DNA of 64,000 bases from Pezizomycotina sp. ARF18 (Eukaryota > Ascomycota), in NCBI GenBank assembly GCA_002224055.1, contig AZLU01000110.1:1-64000 (forward strand), given 5' to 3'. Below, in pieces: positions 12,435-24,172 of the stretch (the first letter of the stretch is position 1; each line of letters begins with the position of its first letter). A program made the translations under genes and the position numbers. Below the pieces are notes generated by a model. It was not told the origin of the DNA, did no database searches, and saw only the letters and a program-made list of their open reading frames with translations.

Positions 12435-13993
12435 TCAAGCTGCTTCCGTCTCAACCACGGTCTGTTTAAGTTCCTTATCCTAAAAGATGCCTCGGTTGGT
12501 GAGTTACCCGCGGTGACATCTTCTATGAGTTCGGCATTCCTGTAGATAAATGAATATGTTAACGAATTGGAGTACTTTTAGGTGTAAAGCTAGGATATAT
12601 TGAAATTAGATGAGGTTCCAATCTTACCTGTACCACTTCCTGCGGCGGGTGTACTTGCCCCAGCCGTCGACCCCCCTCTTGCCGTCCCTCCACTTATTGT
12701 CGTAGTATATCCAGCCTTTGCCCTCTTCCCCTTTACCGCCCAGCTTGTCCTTCAAGTCCTGCTTGACCTCCTGCTTGTGACTCTTGATTTCGCTCTTAAC
12801 GTCCTCCTCGCCTTCTACTCTCCAATCGTCGCCGGGCACCCAGCGCCAACGCATCCCATCCTTCGCCGGCGGCAGCGTGAACTCCTCAACGGAAGGGCAC
12901 GGCGTCAAGTGCTCGTCCGTCCAAGCGGCACGCTCGTAAGCGAACAACGACGACGTCCACCCGACACCTATCCAGCGCCGCTGGTTCTCGTAAATCACGA
13001 ATGTAAATCGCACACCCGGCGAAGAACCCTTTGATGATGCTGGATTCGCCAGCGGAGAGGATTTGATTTCTAGCTCCCGCGAGGCAGCGATCATGGATGG
13101 GGACCTGTGGTGAGCGACCTTCCTGCCGTTAGTTTCCTTGTCCTGGATTGCCGCGGAGGAGCGACGTCGGGGTGCGGGAGGTGTAGCAGCCGCTGGGGGC
13201 GGCGATAGGTCGAGACCGGTGACGTATTCGCACACCGAGCGATAGTCGCAGAGCGCCAGAGGATCGCTCTGGTTACCCTGGCGGGTTTCGAATGCCACGA
13301 GAGCGCAGCGGTACCGGCGAAAAGGACGACACGGCGGGCGGTGATCACATGGAACGGTCCGACGGCAAAAGTGAGCCAAATCGGGGAAACGAACAGGATC
13401 CTGATGAACAAGGTCGTGATAGCTGGGGCAGTGGTTGCCGTCGTGAGTTGCTCCGGTAAGTAAAGCGTTGACGACTAGCGTAAGTGGTGAAAGAAGGAGG
13501 TTCATCCTTGCGGTGAACATCGTCATAGTTTCCAATATTTGATCGAGTGACGGGTGTATTTCCTCTTTGTGCCGTGACCTCACGAAACTCCAGCCGGCAA
13601 CAGGGCGACCAAAATAACATTACCTCCCCATATTATTATTGCGTCACCGTACAGCGCTATCGCCCAAAATACCGCAACGACTAAGAAACTCTTCCACGGG
13701 TCGTCCGTCGTCCATGTTACCAGCCCTAGGACATCGTTGAGGACTCGAATAAATGGGTAGCTCTGGGAGAGGGCTCTCGTTATTTGCGGCGGGGTACTCG
13801 CTAGGAGCGGGGACTTTTGAAAGACTTGGTGGTAGGAGGCTCTAAGCGATGACGGTGAGCTTGCGAAAGGTGCGACGGTAGGTAGCGAGAGGTCCTTCAG
13901 ACCCGGAGAAGGTACCGCTTGCGTCACCGATGTCGCCCGACCATGGCTGCTGTTGAGCGAAGGGGAAGAAGACGTCGTTTCTGTGCTAGGCAT
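12435..13993 (-). CDS. Pex23/Pex30-type peroxin with dysferlin domain
   Basis: Integral membrane protein of the fungal Pex23/Pex30-32 family, which acts at ER-peroxisome contacts and controls peroxisome number. From the start at 13993 there is a Ser/Thr/Pro-rich N-terminus (MPSTETTSSSPSLNSSHGRA). It is followed by VLGLVTWTTDDPWKSFLVVA and a hydrophobic membrane hairpin (ALYGDAIIIWGGNVILVALL). The C-terminal half is a dysferlin-type domain: RFTFVIYENQRRWIGVGWTS, YERAAWTDEH and RWRWVPGDDWRVEG, then an acidic/basic helix, GWIYYDNKW and YTRRRKWYR. A last short intron (GTAAGA near 12622) leads to RNAELIEDVTAGNSPTEASF. A final frame ends KELKQTVVETEAA at the stop, 12435, which is less certain. Frame changes near 13590, 13330 and 12465 fit lost bases. 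Confidence 0.8.
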
Positions 13994-15188
13994 GTATTGA
14001 TGTGTCCAGGGTATATCTTTGTTATTCGCTCGTTATACTACTGTATTAGATAATTTTATTCTTTTGTTTGTGATGATACTTTCTTTCTTTAAGGATGAGG
14101 ACAAGTGTAAGATGTGGGCTTCCTTGTGGTTTAAAAAGAGGAATGCTTGGAAGGGGATTTTAACCAGGCAAGTGCAGGCGTGGCATACATGTGAGAGGGA
14201 AAAATACTACTAATAAATTATTACAAAAAAAAAAATGTAACACGACGTAACAAGAACCAGAAATGAGAATTTACGTACCGATAGCGGCCATGCAGCTCCC
14301 GTCAAAAATATCTAACCGATATCGTTAATTCGTCTGTCCTTTCAACACGAGGACGGAGTTAAAGACAGAGAGACAAGGAGAGCGAACACTCCAGACAGAT
14401 TTTCGATCGTGAAAGAGCGAAATAGATCAAATAAAGGAAGGGTAACTAAATGAATAGGAGAATATACAGTAATTGTCTAGAAACAAATGAGAGGACAGAT
14501 GCGACCTGATTCAGCAGGTCAGTAATCTTTTCCAGCTTACTTTCGAATTGCTCGGCGACGGCGCCCTCAGCTGTGAGGTACACCTTATACTATTCTTGGC
14601 GACAGGTGGGCCAGATTCTCGCGTGTCCAGGAAACTCGTCAAGCAAAGAGCAGAGGGTGGTAAACGAGAGAGAACCTGGAACGGAGATTGACGGGCAGTA
14701 AGGCGAAGATGAGATGAAAAGGAGAGAAAAAGGTGCTAGTTTTATTAGATCTCAGTAAGTAATAAATGATGAAATAATAAGAAGACTTGGGTTTAACTTT
14801 CGAACAAAGACAAGCGGCGACCAAGGGGGAAGAGGGCGAAAAAAGTGCATGTGATACATTATTATATATAGCGGCTATCGCGGATTAGTAGCCTATAGTT
14901 CGTCGTATCGCCGCTTTTCCAGAAGCATCAAACTGTCTGAGAAAAGGACATCGCCATTCTCGCTATAAGCATCGTAAGCCATAAGAACAGCAAGTATTCA
15001 TTGTATATATTTGCGCCCGAGTTTCATTATTTGCTTTACACATCATGGAATTTTGAGAAATGAAAGACTCAAGTCTCTGGCCGATAAGTATCGCGTGCAA
15101 TTACCACCTTAAATGCACGGTCTGTATCCTGGGATTTCTTGGCAGCCAATCAGCAAGCAAGGAAAAATTGAAAGTAGAGAAGGAAAAG

Positions 15189-15221
<33 letters not shown>

Positions 15222-15435
15222 TGCAGAGAAATAAAATCGAATATTCCACTCTCAACAGAAACTTGACGAAACAGATCCCAGAAATTCGTCTCATCTCTAC
15301 GACCCGCCAAAACAGAGATCCGCTGCAAAGGGACAGGCTTCGAGCAGCCAGACATTCCTTAACTGCAGCCGCTCCCTTCTCCTACTTGTATTTCCCCGGG
15401 GGCTCTGAGCTCCATTGCAATTATCGGACCCTATC
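13994..15435. other. Spacer with a weak coding-like segment
   Basis: No gene can be named. On the minus strand at about 14500-14640 there is a coding-like stretch, YKVYLTAEGAVAEQFESKL then EKITDLLNQV, preceded in another frame by SWTRENLAHLSPRIV. It might be an exon of a small helical protein, but I found no start and no family. The rest is AT-rich, with an A31 run at 15189-15219. Confidence 0.35.
15189..15219. repeat. A31 homopolymer
   Basis: Uninterrupted A run in the upstream region of the Pam16 gene. A T run of about 22 follows near 15471-15492, inside that gene's first intron. Confidence 0.9.
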
Positions 15436-15999
15436 ATGGTAGATATACATAGCTTCCCATTTTTCCCATTTTTTTTTTTTTTTTTTTTTTTTACCCGAGA
15501 GAAAAGCCGAAGGAAAATCTGTTCGCCCTCTCACAGCTTGACCTCAATCTAAACACTCTACGATTCTCTCTATTTAGGCCGGCCGATCATAACCCAGATC
15601 GTAATAATCGGTACCCGCGTCGTCGGCCGCGCGTTCGTTGAAGCGTACAAGCAGGCGCAAGCGTCCTCAAAGTACGCCGCTGCCGCCGGAGCTTCGAAGC
15701 AAGGCGGCGGCATAAAGTCGGACCGGCAGTTCAGCGGCCTCACGCTCGACGAGGCGTGTAGCATACTAGACGTCAAGAAGCCGAATTCCAAGGGGGAGTT
15801 GACGGGCTTAACGATGGAGGAGGTCGCGGACCGGTACAAGCGGCTTTTCGACCAGAACGACCCGAAAAAAGGTGGGAGCTTTTACCTGCAGAGTAAAGTC
15901 GTAAGGGCGAAGGAGAGGATACAGAGCCAGATGAACCTGGAAGCGCAGAAAAATATGGAGAAGGAGGCTATGGAACCGCCGAAGATGTACAAGGAGTGA
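15436..15999 (+). CDS. PAM16: Mitochondrial import motor subunit Pam16/Tim16
   Basis: Pam16 is the J-like partner that holds Pam14/Pam18 at the TIM23 channel and restrains Hsp70 stimulation in the matrix-side import motor. The start codon (15436-15438) is a one-codon exon before an intron of 139 bases (15439-15577). The second exon encodes IITQIVIIGTRVVGRAFVEA, YKQAQASSKYAAAAG and LTLDEACSILDVKKPNSKGE. These are followed by LTMEEVADRYKRLFDQNDPK and GGSFYLQSKVVRAKERI. As expected for Pam16, the HPD triad of true J proteins is absent at the loop (DQNDPKKGG). One G is missing just after the splice site, where the frame needs CGGATC but shows CGATC. The length of about 140 residues fits the family. 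Confidence 0.85.
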
Positions 16000-16951
16000 A
16001 AAACGAAAGAGTACGACATGCAAACGCATCCCCCCAATTCGACACCTCTTCCAAAACATCCTATCTTTCGCCACATATTGCTTGCTACCCAGCGAGCATT
16101 CTCTCTAGATATTCCGACATGTCTATCGCACCTCCTCGCTATCATCCTTCGACGGCCATAGTTTCCCTTTCCGAATTCCATCTTCCGCGTCTATCCTAAA
16201 GCATTTTCAGGGGCATCTGGCAAAAAGAATTCTTGTGATATATTATTATTATATTGATATTTTTCCCGTCGAGCTTGTTCTTCGCCATCCGTTGATTTTC
16301 ACTTCCATACAGAATTGAAAGAAATCTACAAGTATCTATCCAACCACGGCATCGTTCGTTTCAAACTCCTCTCTTCACGACATCCACACATACAAAAACG
16401 ATAGTGTATCATCTATTGCGTCGTATCCGACTGCCGCAATGTATTTTTTTTTTTTTTTTTTTTTTTTTGCAAGCGACTATTTTTACTTATTCCCATGTAT
16501 ATATTTCTTCCCGTGTCAAAATGACTGTACAAACTCGTATAGATGTAGTAGTAGGATCTGAAAAGAAGAATATAATTTTCAGAGATTCCAAGATATGCCT
16601 GTGGACATCGATGCAGAAAAATGAATTCGTTTAGGAGAACGTAGGTCGTTAGCGAACACCTTGTTAGCTACTGCCATGATGCAGATATATCTAAATATGC
16701 TTACTTTTTCCTTCTTATTCTCTCAGATTATCGGTTGCGAACAATGGCACGGAGCGTGAGTACAAGACTGAATAAAAGCTACGCTAAATTCTCGAAGGTG
16801 GTATATTATTGTACATTCACGTTAAAAAAAAAAAAAATAAAAAAAAAGCCAAGAGCTTAAGGTCAAAACGATAGTGCATTTCTACGAAGTTAAATAATCG
16901 TGGGTCAGAGCTTTCAAAGCTGAAATAGGTAGGTATTGGCCCGGCCGTTGT
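16000..16951. other. Spacer between convergent Pam16 and permease genes
   Basis: No gene recognised. It contains a T25 run at 16444-16468 and an interrupted A run near 16825-16848. Mostly 3' flanking sequence. Confidence 0.5.
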
Positions 16952-18928
16952 TTACTTCTCAGACTTGTCACCGTCAGACTTGTCGCTCTCATGATCTCTG
17001 CTCGATTCCCGTTTGCAACCGTCGCCAGCAGTAGGGTCCTGCCCTCCACCTGCTGCACGCTGATAGGGTCGTCGCCGATAACATGCCGGTGGCAAGCTCC
17101 TCGACGTTAATACGCGGGCCAGTGAAGTTCTTCCTACCGTCGACGAACCACTGAACGTAGAGATGACGATGACGATGAAGAAAGCGACTATACAGTAGTC
17201 TATAGTAACGAAACGTTAGCAGAAATCGTATTTGGGGTATTCTGAGGGTTTCTTACTCATATTATTCCCATTAACAGGTAATTCCGGTGGGAAAACGAAA
17301 AAGAACGGTGGTAATGATGACGAAAGCGAGCCCGACCAAATTTGCGATCCAACGACCGTGCTGATAATTTGAACTCTCTAGACTCTGGCAGTAATCGCCT
17401 GCCCCAAAGTACGTTTATCGCCACGGGAAATGCGTACGAAACACCAGCGATACGACGCTGGCGGAGAGGATAGCGTTCAGAGCGGACGAAGAGCCCAAGA
17501 AGATGAGCCCAAAAACGATCACGCCGAGGCTGGTAAGTATTAACCCGTTCAACGGAACCTCCAACCTCTCATGGACCTTTGCAAAGGACCGCGACGCGGG
17601 TAGCCCACCGTCACGCGAGAAAGCGTAGATCATACGACTCGAAGTGGTCATTATCGCGATGCACGCGAACAGCAGGCAGATAATGGGGAACATGAGCAGG
17701 CATATCGCTCCCGCTTTGCTTCCGGTGCTCTGATGAAAGATTTCTAATAAGGGGCCGCTCGCGGATGAGATGACGGTCTTCGTATCCGTGAAGCAGAATA
17801 GGAGGACGGTAAGGAAGATGCAGCCGGTGATTATACCGATAATCACCGAGCCGATCATAACTTTTGGTCCTTCACGTGAAGGGTGTGGATCTCTTCGATG
17901 CAATGAGCGACGCCATCGTAGCCCGTAAGTCCCAGCGCGGCCTGGAGAAGGCCCAGCAGCCACGCGATACCGTCAGGCCAGCCCGTCTGATTAACAAAAT
18001 CCCTGAAAACAAAATCGGCTGGTTGGTAGTTTCCAGAACTACAGGCCAGCAGCGTAATTGAAATAATCGCGAACCCGCCCATAGACCAAATAAGCGACGT
18101 CTTTGTCACCAAGGAAGAATAGATCCCATGAAAGCATTTATTATGAATGCGATAACTGTGAAGAGGATGTATATCAAGAATTGCTGCCATCTTTGGGGTT
18201 CGTAGCTGGGGTTTTGCATCGATATGATGCCAACGATCAGTTGGCTACCTAGTGTACCCGCGGTCGCTGTAAGAGACATCCATCCGAAGGTCGATATCCA
18301 TCCGCAGCACCACGATAGTATAGGTTGCCATTTTGGGGACTGACGCAGTAAACCCAATGGTATTGGCCTTGCGTAGATAATAAAATCAGCGTCCCTGAAC
18401 ATCAGAAAAGCAGATTTGCCGCGAGATGTACACTTACCCGCAGCTGTAGGATATGCGGATAAAAACTCTGCAAGGCTTACAGATAAACAAAGATTACAGC
18501 TACCTATATTTAGCTGTTAGTAAAAGCGACGAATCCAATCACGAGGAAATAATATACCGGCAGCCACTAATCCCCATAGAATCGAAGTAGAGCCACCGCT
18601 CGGCAAGGCTAATGACAAGGAAGCGGCAAGTGCGGTCCACGAATTCAATATAGCAAAACCTGCGACCGTAGGATCAGCATTGAGACCCTAGCAAAAATGT
18701 ATAGATATCAAGGATAATAACCTAGTCCAAGCTGATTGAAAAATCAGATGTTAGCCAATACAATCCTACTTTCATATAAACTATGAAAACTCGTACCATT
18801 GAGAATAACGAAAAGTTTCGATTCAATTCCTGCTTATGCCCCAGATGCCGAAGCTGCTCATCGTCTTCCGCAGAGGTACTAGGTCTCCGCACGCGAGAAG
18901 ACGACGACATCCTTCTTGAGGAAGCCAT
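16952..18928 (-). CDS. APC-family amino-acid permease
   Basis: Plasma- or vacuolar-membrane transporter of the amino acid/choline/GABA permease group (Uga4/Hnm1-like). It starts MASSRRMSSSSRVRRPSTSA, then EDDEQLRHLGHKQELNRNF. Next, over several short exons, come GLNADPTVAGFAILNSWTAL, LAEFLSAYPTAAG, MQNPSYEPQRWQQFLIYILF and LGLTGYDGVAHCIEEIH. Further membrane segments include MIGSVIIGIITGCIFLTVLL and LFACIAIMTTSSRMIYAFSR (then DGGLP), with LEVPLNGLILTSLGVIVFGL. The tail ends ESDKSDGDKSEK at 16952. Substrate cannot be read from the sequence. It is the closest neighbour of the homogentisate dioxygenase gene and points the same way, so aromatic amino-acid uptake is a reasonable but unproven guess. 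Frame changes near 18110, 17870 and 17430 fit base losses. Confidence 0.8.
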
Positions 18929-20220
18929 TAATGAACGGGGTGTGATCGTTGTCTAGAATCCCTTCTTCGAAGTCACCTTCAAGATCGTTCCCCACTAATT
19001 CGTATCCAATATCGTTGCTTTTTGAAGTAAAGAACCCTTCTTTTGCGGGGGAAAGAAAGCTGAGCAGCGAGTTCTTGCTCAGAAGGAGCCGTTGACGGCG
19101 GATGCCCCCTAGCATATAAGACGGCATCCATGCTGGAGGCATATCACTCCTTTTTTCGGAGTGTTTGTTAAAATGACTTATTCCCCAGGCGATTGTAAAA
19201 CCAAAAAACAAGCTCGTGTGCGAGAAGTGTTTAATTCCTTCTCCTTCGCTTTTGCCCAAATTAAACGACCGTCGTAACGACAATCCCCGCGCCCCAAATC
19301 CTCAGCGATACCGGATCTTCTTTCCTGTCTGCCTATAGCGCGGGACCCCCTGTCGGCTCCAATTCTGGGTGGACTGGGCAGTTATGACGCTCCCTTTTCG
19401 CAATAGAATCGATTGGCGGTAAGATTTGTTCTGTGGAACGTTTAACCGTTCACAGCGGTACTACTGTAAGCCAGCTCGCAAAAGTCGGTGGCTTTTTTTA
19501 AATCCTCCTTGCTTTATGCCCCCCCACCCCTTCCTGCCAACGCTGCTTGGGTGGATTCATGGACAGATTGAAATGCTTGTTGGGTTTTAGTTTTTCTATA
19601 AGTGGAGAGCGGCTGCTGGATCAGGCAATGCGAGATGACATCGCATCATGCGCCCGGATAAAGAAAAGATAAAAAAGCACCTACAAAGCAGATCAGAAAA
19701 ACAAGCTCAAGATGATCGATCAATCTTTGAAGAGAATATACTTACACTCTTTTTTTTTTTTGTCCGAACGGCGCTTGAATTTGAAGTTAGAGGAGCTATC
19801 TAAAGGAGAGATAATTAGGAAGATGAAATTAGATAGCAGAATAGTCGTGCTCAATTAATTTCCTTTCAAATGATAATAATTAAACTGATCGCCTGGAAAC
19901 TTCGAACATCTAGCTTAGCTCGTGGTTGATCTGAGATGAATTTGAGGACCAAAATTCATATAAATTGGAAGATTTACAATTAATAAAAATTGCAATTTTA
20001 GGAGGGTCTGGCGGATAACAAACAGAAATGGATTAGATTCAATTCAGGTGCTATCTACCAAATAAACAATTAAAATAAAAAATCATAAATAATGTACATA
20101 GAAGCGCAACGCATGTCTCATCTCGAATTTCCTATAACTTCAGTCCACACATCTCTCCATATTTTCAACGTCTTTCGACCGCCATCTTTCGACCGCCATC
20201 TTTCGACCACCATCTAAGAT
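18929..20220. other. Permease promoter and spacer
   Basis: Upstream region of the permease and downstream flank of the homogentisate dioxygenase gene. A minus-strand open frame at 18879-19283 overlaps the permease start in another frame. It has no recognised family and I treat it as chance or as leader sequence. The 14-base triple repeat at the right end is listed separately. Confidence 0.45.
20173..20214. repeat. Three tandem 14-base units just after the HGD stop
   Basis: Three adjacent copies of TTTCGACCGCCATC. The first two are identical and the third has one change. They end six bases beyond the stop codon of the minus-strand homogentisate dioxygenase gene, so they lie in its 3' UTR. Confidence 0.9.
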
Positions 20221-21944
20221 TCATTTGCTGTCCTTCACATCTGTGGCAGATCCCGTCTTTGGGAGCTTGTGATCGCGGAAGTACGGCTTAAAGTCTTCCC
20301 AGACCTCGTTGTAGTTTTCCTGTACTTTGCCGCTCTCCTTCACGGCCCAGCTGGTAGTTGCGAGCTGAAGACTGGTTTCGAACATGATAGCTATAGAGTG
20401 AAGGAGCATCATATTAGCAAATATTGGACTAAATCCAATATATTTATGTGGCGAAATACTCGAGACTTACCCAAGGAGCTCACGCCAACCTTCGCAGGCT
20501 TGAGGTCCGCATTGCTAGCCTTCTCGAAGCTCTCCTTATCACTATTTATTCAAAAAATATCAGTAAACTATCACATTCTGAAGTTTTACGTCGTAGGTAA
20601 GGATGCACTTACGGCCCGTGAGCGGTATTCGTATTGTGCAAGCTGGCTCCTCCCGGAACGAAGCCCTCAGCCTTAGCATCGTACTCTCCCATGACGTTGA
20701 CCATGAACTCCGCCATCACGTTCCTGTGGAACCACGGCGGCCTGAAAGTGTTCTCCTGCACCAGCCACCTCGGCGGGAACAAGACAAAGTCCGCCAATGC
20801 TGTTCCGGGAGTAGCCGGGTTCCGCAGCGTCAGGACAGTATAGATGGACGGGTCGGGTGGTCGTACGACACCGCGCCCATGGGGCAGAAATCGTGCAGGG
20901 AGTATTTGTAAGGCAGGTAGTTTCCGTGGTACCCACTACATCGTACGGTGAGTGCTTCTGCTTAGCTAAAAAGAGCCCGCCCATGAACTTATTCACGATG
21001 TCCCAGTCCTCGTCGACATCTTCGTACGATGCGACGGGTACTTGAAGTCCTTGTGGTTCGCGAGGCCGTTGCTGCCGATGGGGCCCAGGTCCGGTAGCTC
21101 CCAGTGTATTGCGGAGAACGTTTCCAGGATATAACCCCTACAACCTTTCTCTTCGCCGTCGGGCAGCTCGGGTATCGAGAATTTCATGCCGCGGGCAATG
21201 ACGCAGATTTCGCCGGGGTGGACGAGCATGTTTCCGAACTCGGTCTTGATGGAAAGCCGCCCGAGCTGCGGGAGGAAGAGGTAGTCGCCGTCGGAGTTGT
21301 AGAAGGATTTTTTAACCATGGGCCTGTTGAAGCCGTAGGAGTGGATTGCGAGGCCGTTTTTGATCTGCGGGTTCCCCGCGCCGGAGATCGTGCGCAGCGA
21401 CTCGACGAAGTCCTGGCCGCCGGTCGTGTTGGAGCCGCCAGAGATGTCATGGAAGATGGGATGTCGAAAGGATTCCAGCGGAGTTGGGTGGGTGTTATGT
21501 GGACACCCTCGGCAGAGGTGGAAAAGTCGCTGATGAGGTACGGGTTCTCTATCTTGGTGAAACGCTGGTGTTACCGATGGGCGGATGCGGTAAATCCAGC
21601 TGCAGTGAGGAGTACATTATTAGCATATGATTAAGGTTAGGGAAATACGGGTTCTTTAGCAGCTTACGTTCGTGCATTGTGAAGTCTGTCGACGGTGAAA
21701 GCTGTGCCGCTCAGCTGCTCAGCATAGAGTCCAAACGGACACTTCTGAGGGTTGTTTCCGAGCTTTGGTAGAGCTCCAGCGACAGCTTCCGATACGAAAT
21801 GGTTGCCGAAACCCTCTGTAGAAGTGAGAATAGAGAGTTAGCTTCGCTCGACCGGACTCCAACCAGTCGGGATTCTATTCCGTTTTGCTTACCATTGTAG
21901 ACGTTGGGGTCCTCATTCTTCGAGTCTTTCCAGAATACCATCAT
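20221..21944 (-). CDS. hmgA: Homogentisate 1,2-dioxygenase
   Basis: Cytosolic iron enzyme that opens the ring of homogentisate to maleylacetoacetate in Phe/Tyr degradation. The first exon reads [17 protein letters not shown] and splices (GTAAGC near 21894) to [20 protein letters not shown]. Next comes [20 protein letters not shown], the family's N-terminal signature. The core includes [40 protein letters not shown] and [20 protein letters not shown]. The iron ligands are visible: His and Glu in [10 protein letters not shown] and the later His in [15 protein letters not shown]. Introns interrupt after HGP and after the SLG segment. The last exon ends [19 protein letters not shown] before the stop at 20221. 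Frame changes near 21540, 21470, 21040, 20900 and 20810 fit missing bases. It is co-oriented with the isomerase gene upstream. Confidence 0.92.
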
Positions 21945-22668
21945 AAATGCTTTTTTCGGGCTTGGAGAAGCTAAGACTAGAGCTAATTAATATTTTCGAT
22001 ACAGACCACGTTTAAAGTTATACTTTGATTCCTAAAGTAACGAACAATATAGCTTCTATTTGAATTTGCGACCGAGATTATTTATATTTCAAGTTCTATA
22101 TAAGCGTATGACAGAAGAATCAATTATCTTAATTGTCGTGATGGTTGGATTGAGATGTTCGTTGCTGGCCCTCCTTCGTCACTTTGCGTGCCCCGCGGTT
22201 GAAATGCTTCACTTATATCGTCCAGTAAAACTGACCTTCGGCGGAATTTATTTCTCAACCTTTCGGCACCCATCCAACCCCACCATTCCAGGGGAAGGGA
22301 TTGCGGCGGTATTTACTATTGACGGCTATTCGCGCATTCTGTTTTTTGACTTTGGCGGTGTGTTACTTTTGTGCTCCCTCACGTGTGCCCCACGCGGAAT
22401 CAGGGTTCGCGCCAAGTTTCCCCTGAGCACCCAATGACCAAATTCCCCTTATCAATTGAATATACAACAGTTCAATTGGAATCAGAATATTCATGGTCAT
22501 CGGACGTTGGTGAAATCAATAGTTGTAATCATTAAGTGCTACCTCCTAATAAGGGTTGTATGTACAAGGGTGCGCTCTTGAAACGTCGCTTTAATACTTT
22601 TGAACTTTTGAACTTAAAAAAAAAAAAAATACAGCTCACTTGAACCGTCTAGTGTAAGATTGCGTTTT
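21945..22668. other. Spacer between isomerase and HGD genes
   Basis: The promoter region of the homogentisate dioxygenase gene must lie here. It includes several CGG-containing sites (for example near 22241 and 22355) of the kind zinc-cluster regulators use, but no clear spaced pair was established. A plus-strand open frame at 22060-22437 has no recognised family and is probably chance. Confidence 0.4.
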
Positions 22669-23407
22669 TCAGCACGAGGGTTCCTTTTCACGTAATTCCT
22701 CCGGAGTATCCGGCTGCGATCTCCATCCTCCCTTCTTGAACGCGTCCAGCCGTCTCAGGTTCTCCGAAATCCTCTTGATGTTATGGAAACCTTCCTTCTC
22801 CAGGTCTATTCCAACCCGTAGTGCTCCGTCCACCGCGGGCACCAAACAGACGTCCGCCAGCGTAACCTCGTCGCCGACCGAATACTTGCCCGCCGTGTGC
22901 TTCACCAGCTCCTCGTAGGCCTTCAGCCCATCTCTGTTTATCGCTTGCGCCCAGTCCGACTGCCACTCGTCGGACTCTTGCCGCCTTCCTCGGCTAATCT
23001 CCTAACTCGCTTTAGCACCTTCAGGTTTGTAGGTGGCTGGACATCTGCGATAAAGATGGAAGCCAGCGCGCGGATGTGCGCCCGTTCCGCGATTTTGTCC
23101 CGGGGCGGAAGTAACGCGGATAGTTGGGGGCTGCGAAACGTTCCTCGAGGTATTCCAGGATTGCGTTGCTCTGGGTCAAAACTAAAGGTTGGCCATTATT
23201 GCCAGCTGGACTCTCCTCTTTGACTGTTAATGTTGGGACGACCCCCAGCGGGTTTAGCTTCATGTACTCTTCGCTTTTCTGTTCGCTCTTGAGCAGGTGG
23301 ATGAATGCCGGGGTGAATTGGAGGCCCTTGTGGTATAGCGCTATCCTTACCCGCGCTGAGCAAGATGAACGGAAGTAAGTGTGGAGGTGCAATTGAGGTT
23401 GCGACAT
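22669..23407 (-). CDS. maiA: Maleylacetoacetate isomerase (zeta-class GST)
   Basis: Glutathione-dependent isomerase that converts 4-maleylacetoacetate to fumarylacetoacetate. The start MSQPQLHLHTYFRSSCSARV carries the zeta-class glutathione-binding signature SSCSxRVRIAL. It continues LYHKGLQFTPAFIHLLKSEQ, YMKLNPLGVVPTLTV and TQSNAILEYLEERF, a normal thioredoxin-fold domain. The helical C-terminal domain includes VTLADVCLVPAVDGALRVGI and NLRRLDAFKKGGWRSQPDTP, ending PEELREKEPSC at 22669. Frame changes near 23120, 22990 and 22930 fit lost bases. No intron is evident. The gene is head-to-head with the Dabb gene across a 579-base spacer. Confidence 0.92.
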
Positions 23408-23630
23408 GGCAGAAATTGTGGTAAAAAGAAGAAAGGAAAACTCCAATTGATTGAAACCCGAATAAGTGACTTGGGGAAAGAAGAGGAATACGGTACTAGA
23501 GTCGAATATACTTTGAAACGAATGAATTAATGGAAAGATAGTCGAGGTATTCTGGATTATATATGAATTCGAAATTGCCATATAAACTGCTTTCGGATCT
23601 GTGATGACGGCAAGGACCTGTTTTTGGCCG

Positions 23631-23675
<45 letters not shown>

Positions 23676-23986
23676 CTGGCGGGGTAAGCTTTCCTTATCG
23701 ATAAGGAAGAGAGAGTGAGGGCATTCTTTATCCAAACACAAGGAAGGTTACCGATGAAAACGAGAATTGCTGGAAGCACTTGATACTTGACAAAGCTTAC
23801 GGCGTCAAAACGCTACAAACATGGATAGACGAAACGGAGCCTATATGTCTTTGGTATCGCTATATTAAATAAATAGATCCATTGTATTCCTTTCCAGAGA
23901 CATCTCTTAAAGGCATCACTTTGCAAATATTCCTTCCGAGTTATCAAAAGTTTACAGTCGCTGTTGCTCAGCAAATCATTTTTATC
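23408..23986. promoter_or_regulatory. Divergent promoter region, isomerase and Dabb genes
   Basis: This 579-base spacer separates the two start codons of a head-to-head pair, so it should contain promoters for both. Its most obvious element is a T40 run at 23633-23672. I did not find a convincing regulator site by eye. Confidence 0.5.
23633..23672. repeat. T40 homopolymer
   Basis: Forty consecutive T on the plus strand, the longest homopolymer in the window, inside the divergent promoter of the isomerase and Dabb genes. Confidence 0.95.
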
Positions 23987-24132
23987 ATGGCTCCAACGAA
24001 CGAGATCCACCGCCTGACGCTGTTCAAGATTGAGGATCCCGCAAATGTTGATATGATGATGGAACAGTATCAAAAGATGCACAAGGTGGCAGTGAAAGTG
24101 GGCATTTCTTAACCCTATATTCTTCTTTTGCT

Positions 24133-24172
<40 letters not shown>

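Noticed and set aside
18879-19283. Minus-strand frame of 134 codons upstream of the permease
   Set aside because: It overlaps the permease start in another frame and has no family resemblance; more likely leader sequence or chance.
22060-22437. Plus-strand frame of 125 codons between MAAI and HGD
   Set aside because: No recognised family and unremarkable composition. It occupies the region that must contain the HGD promoter.
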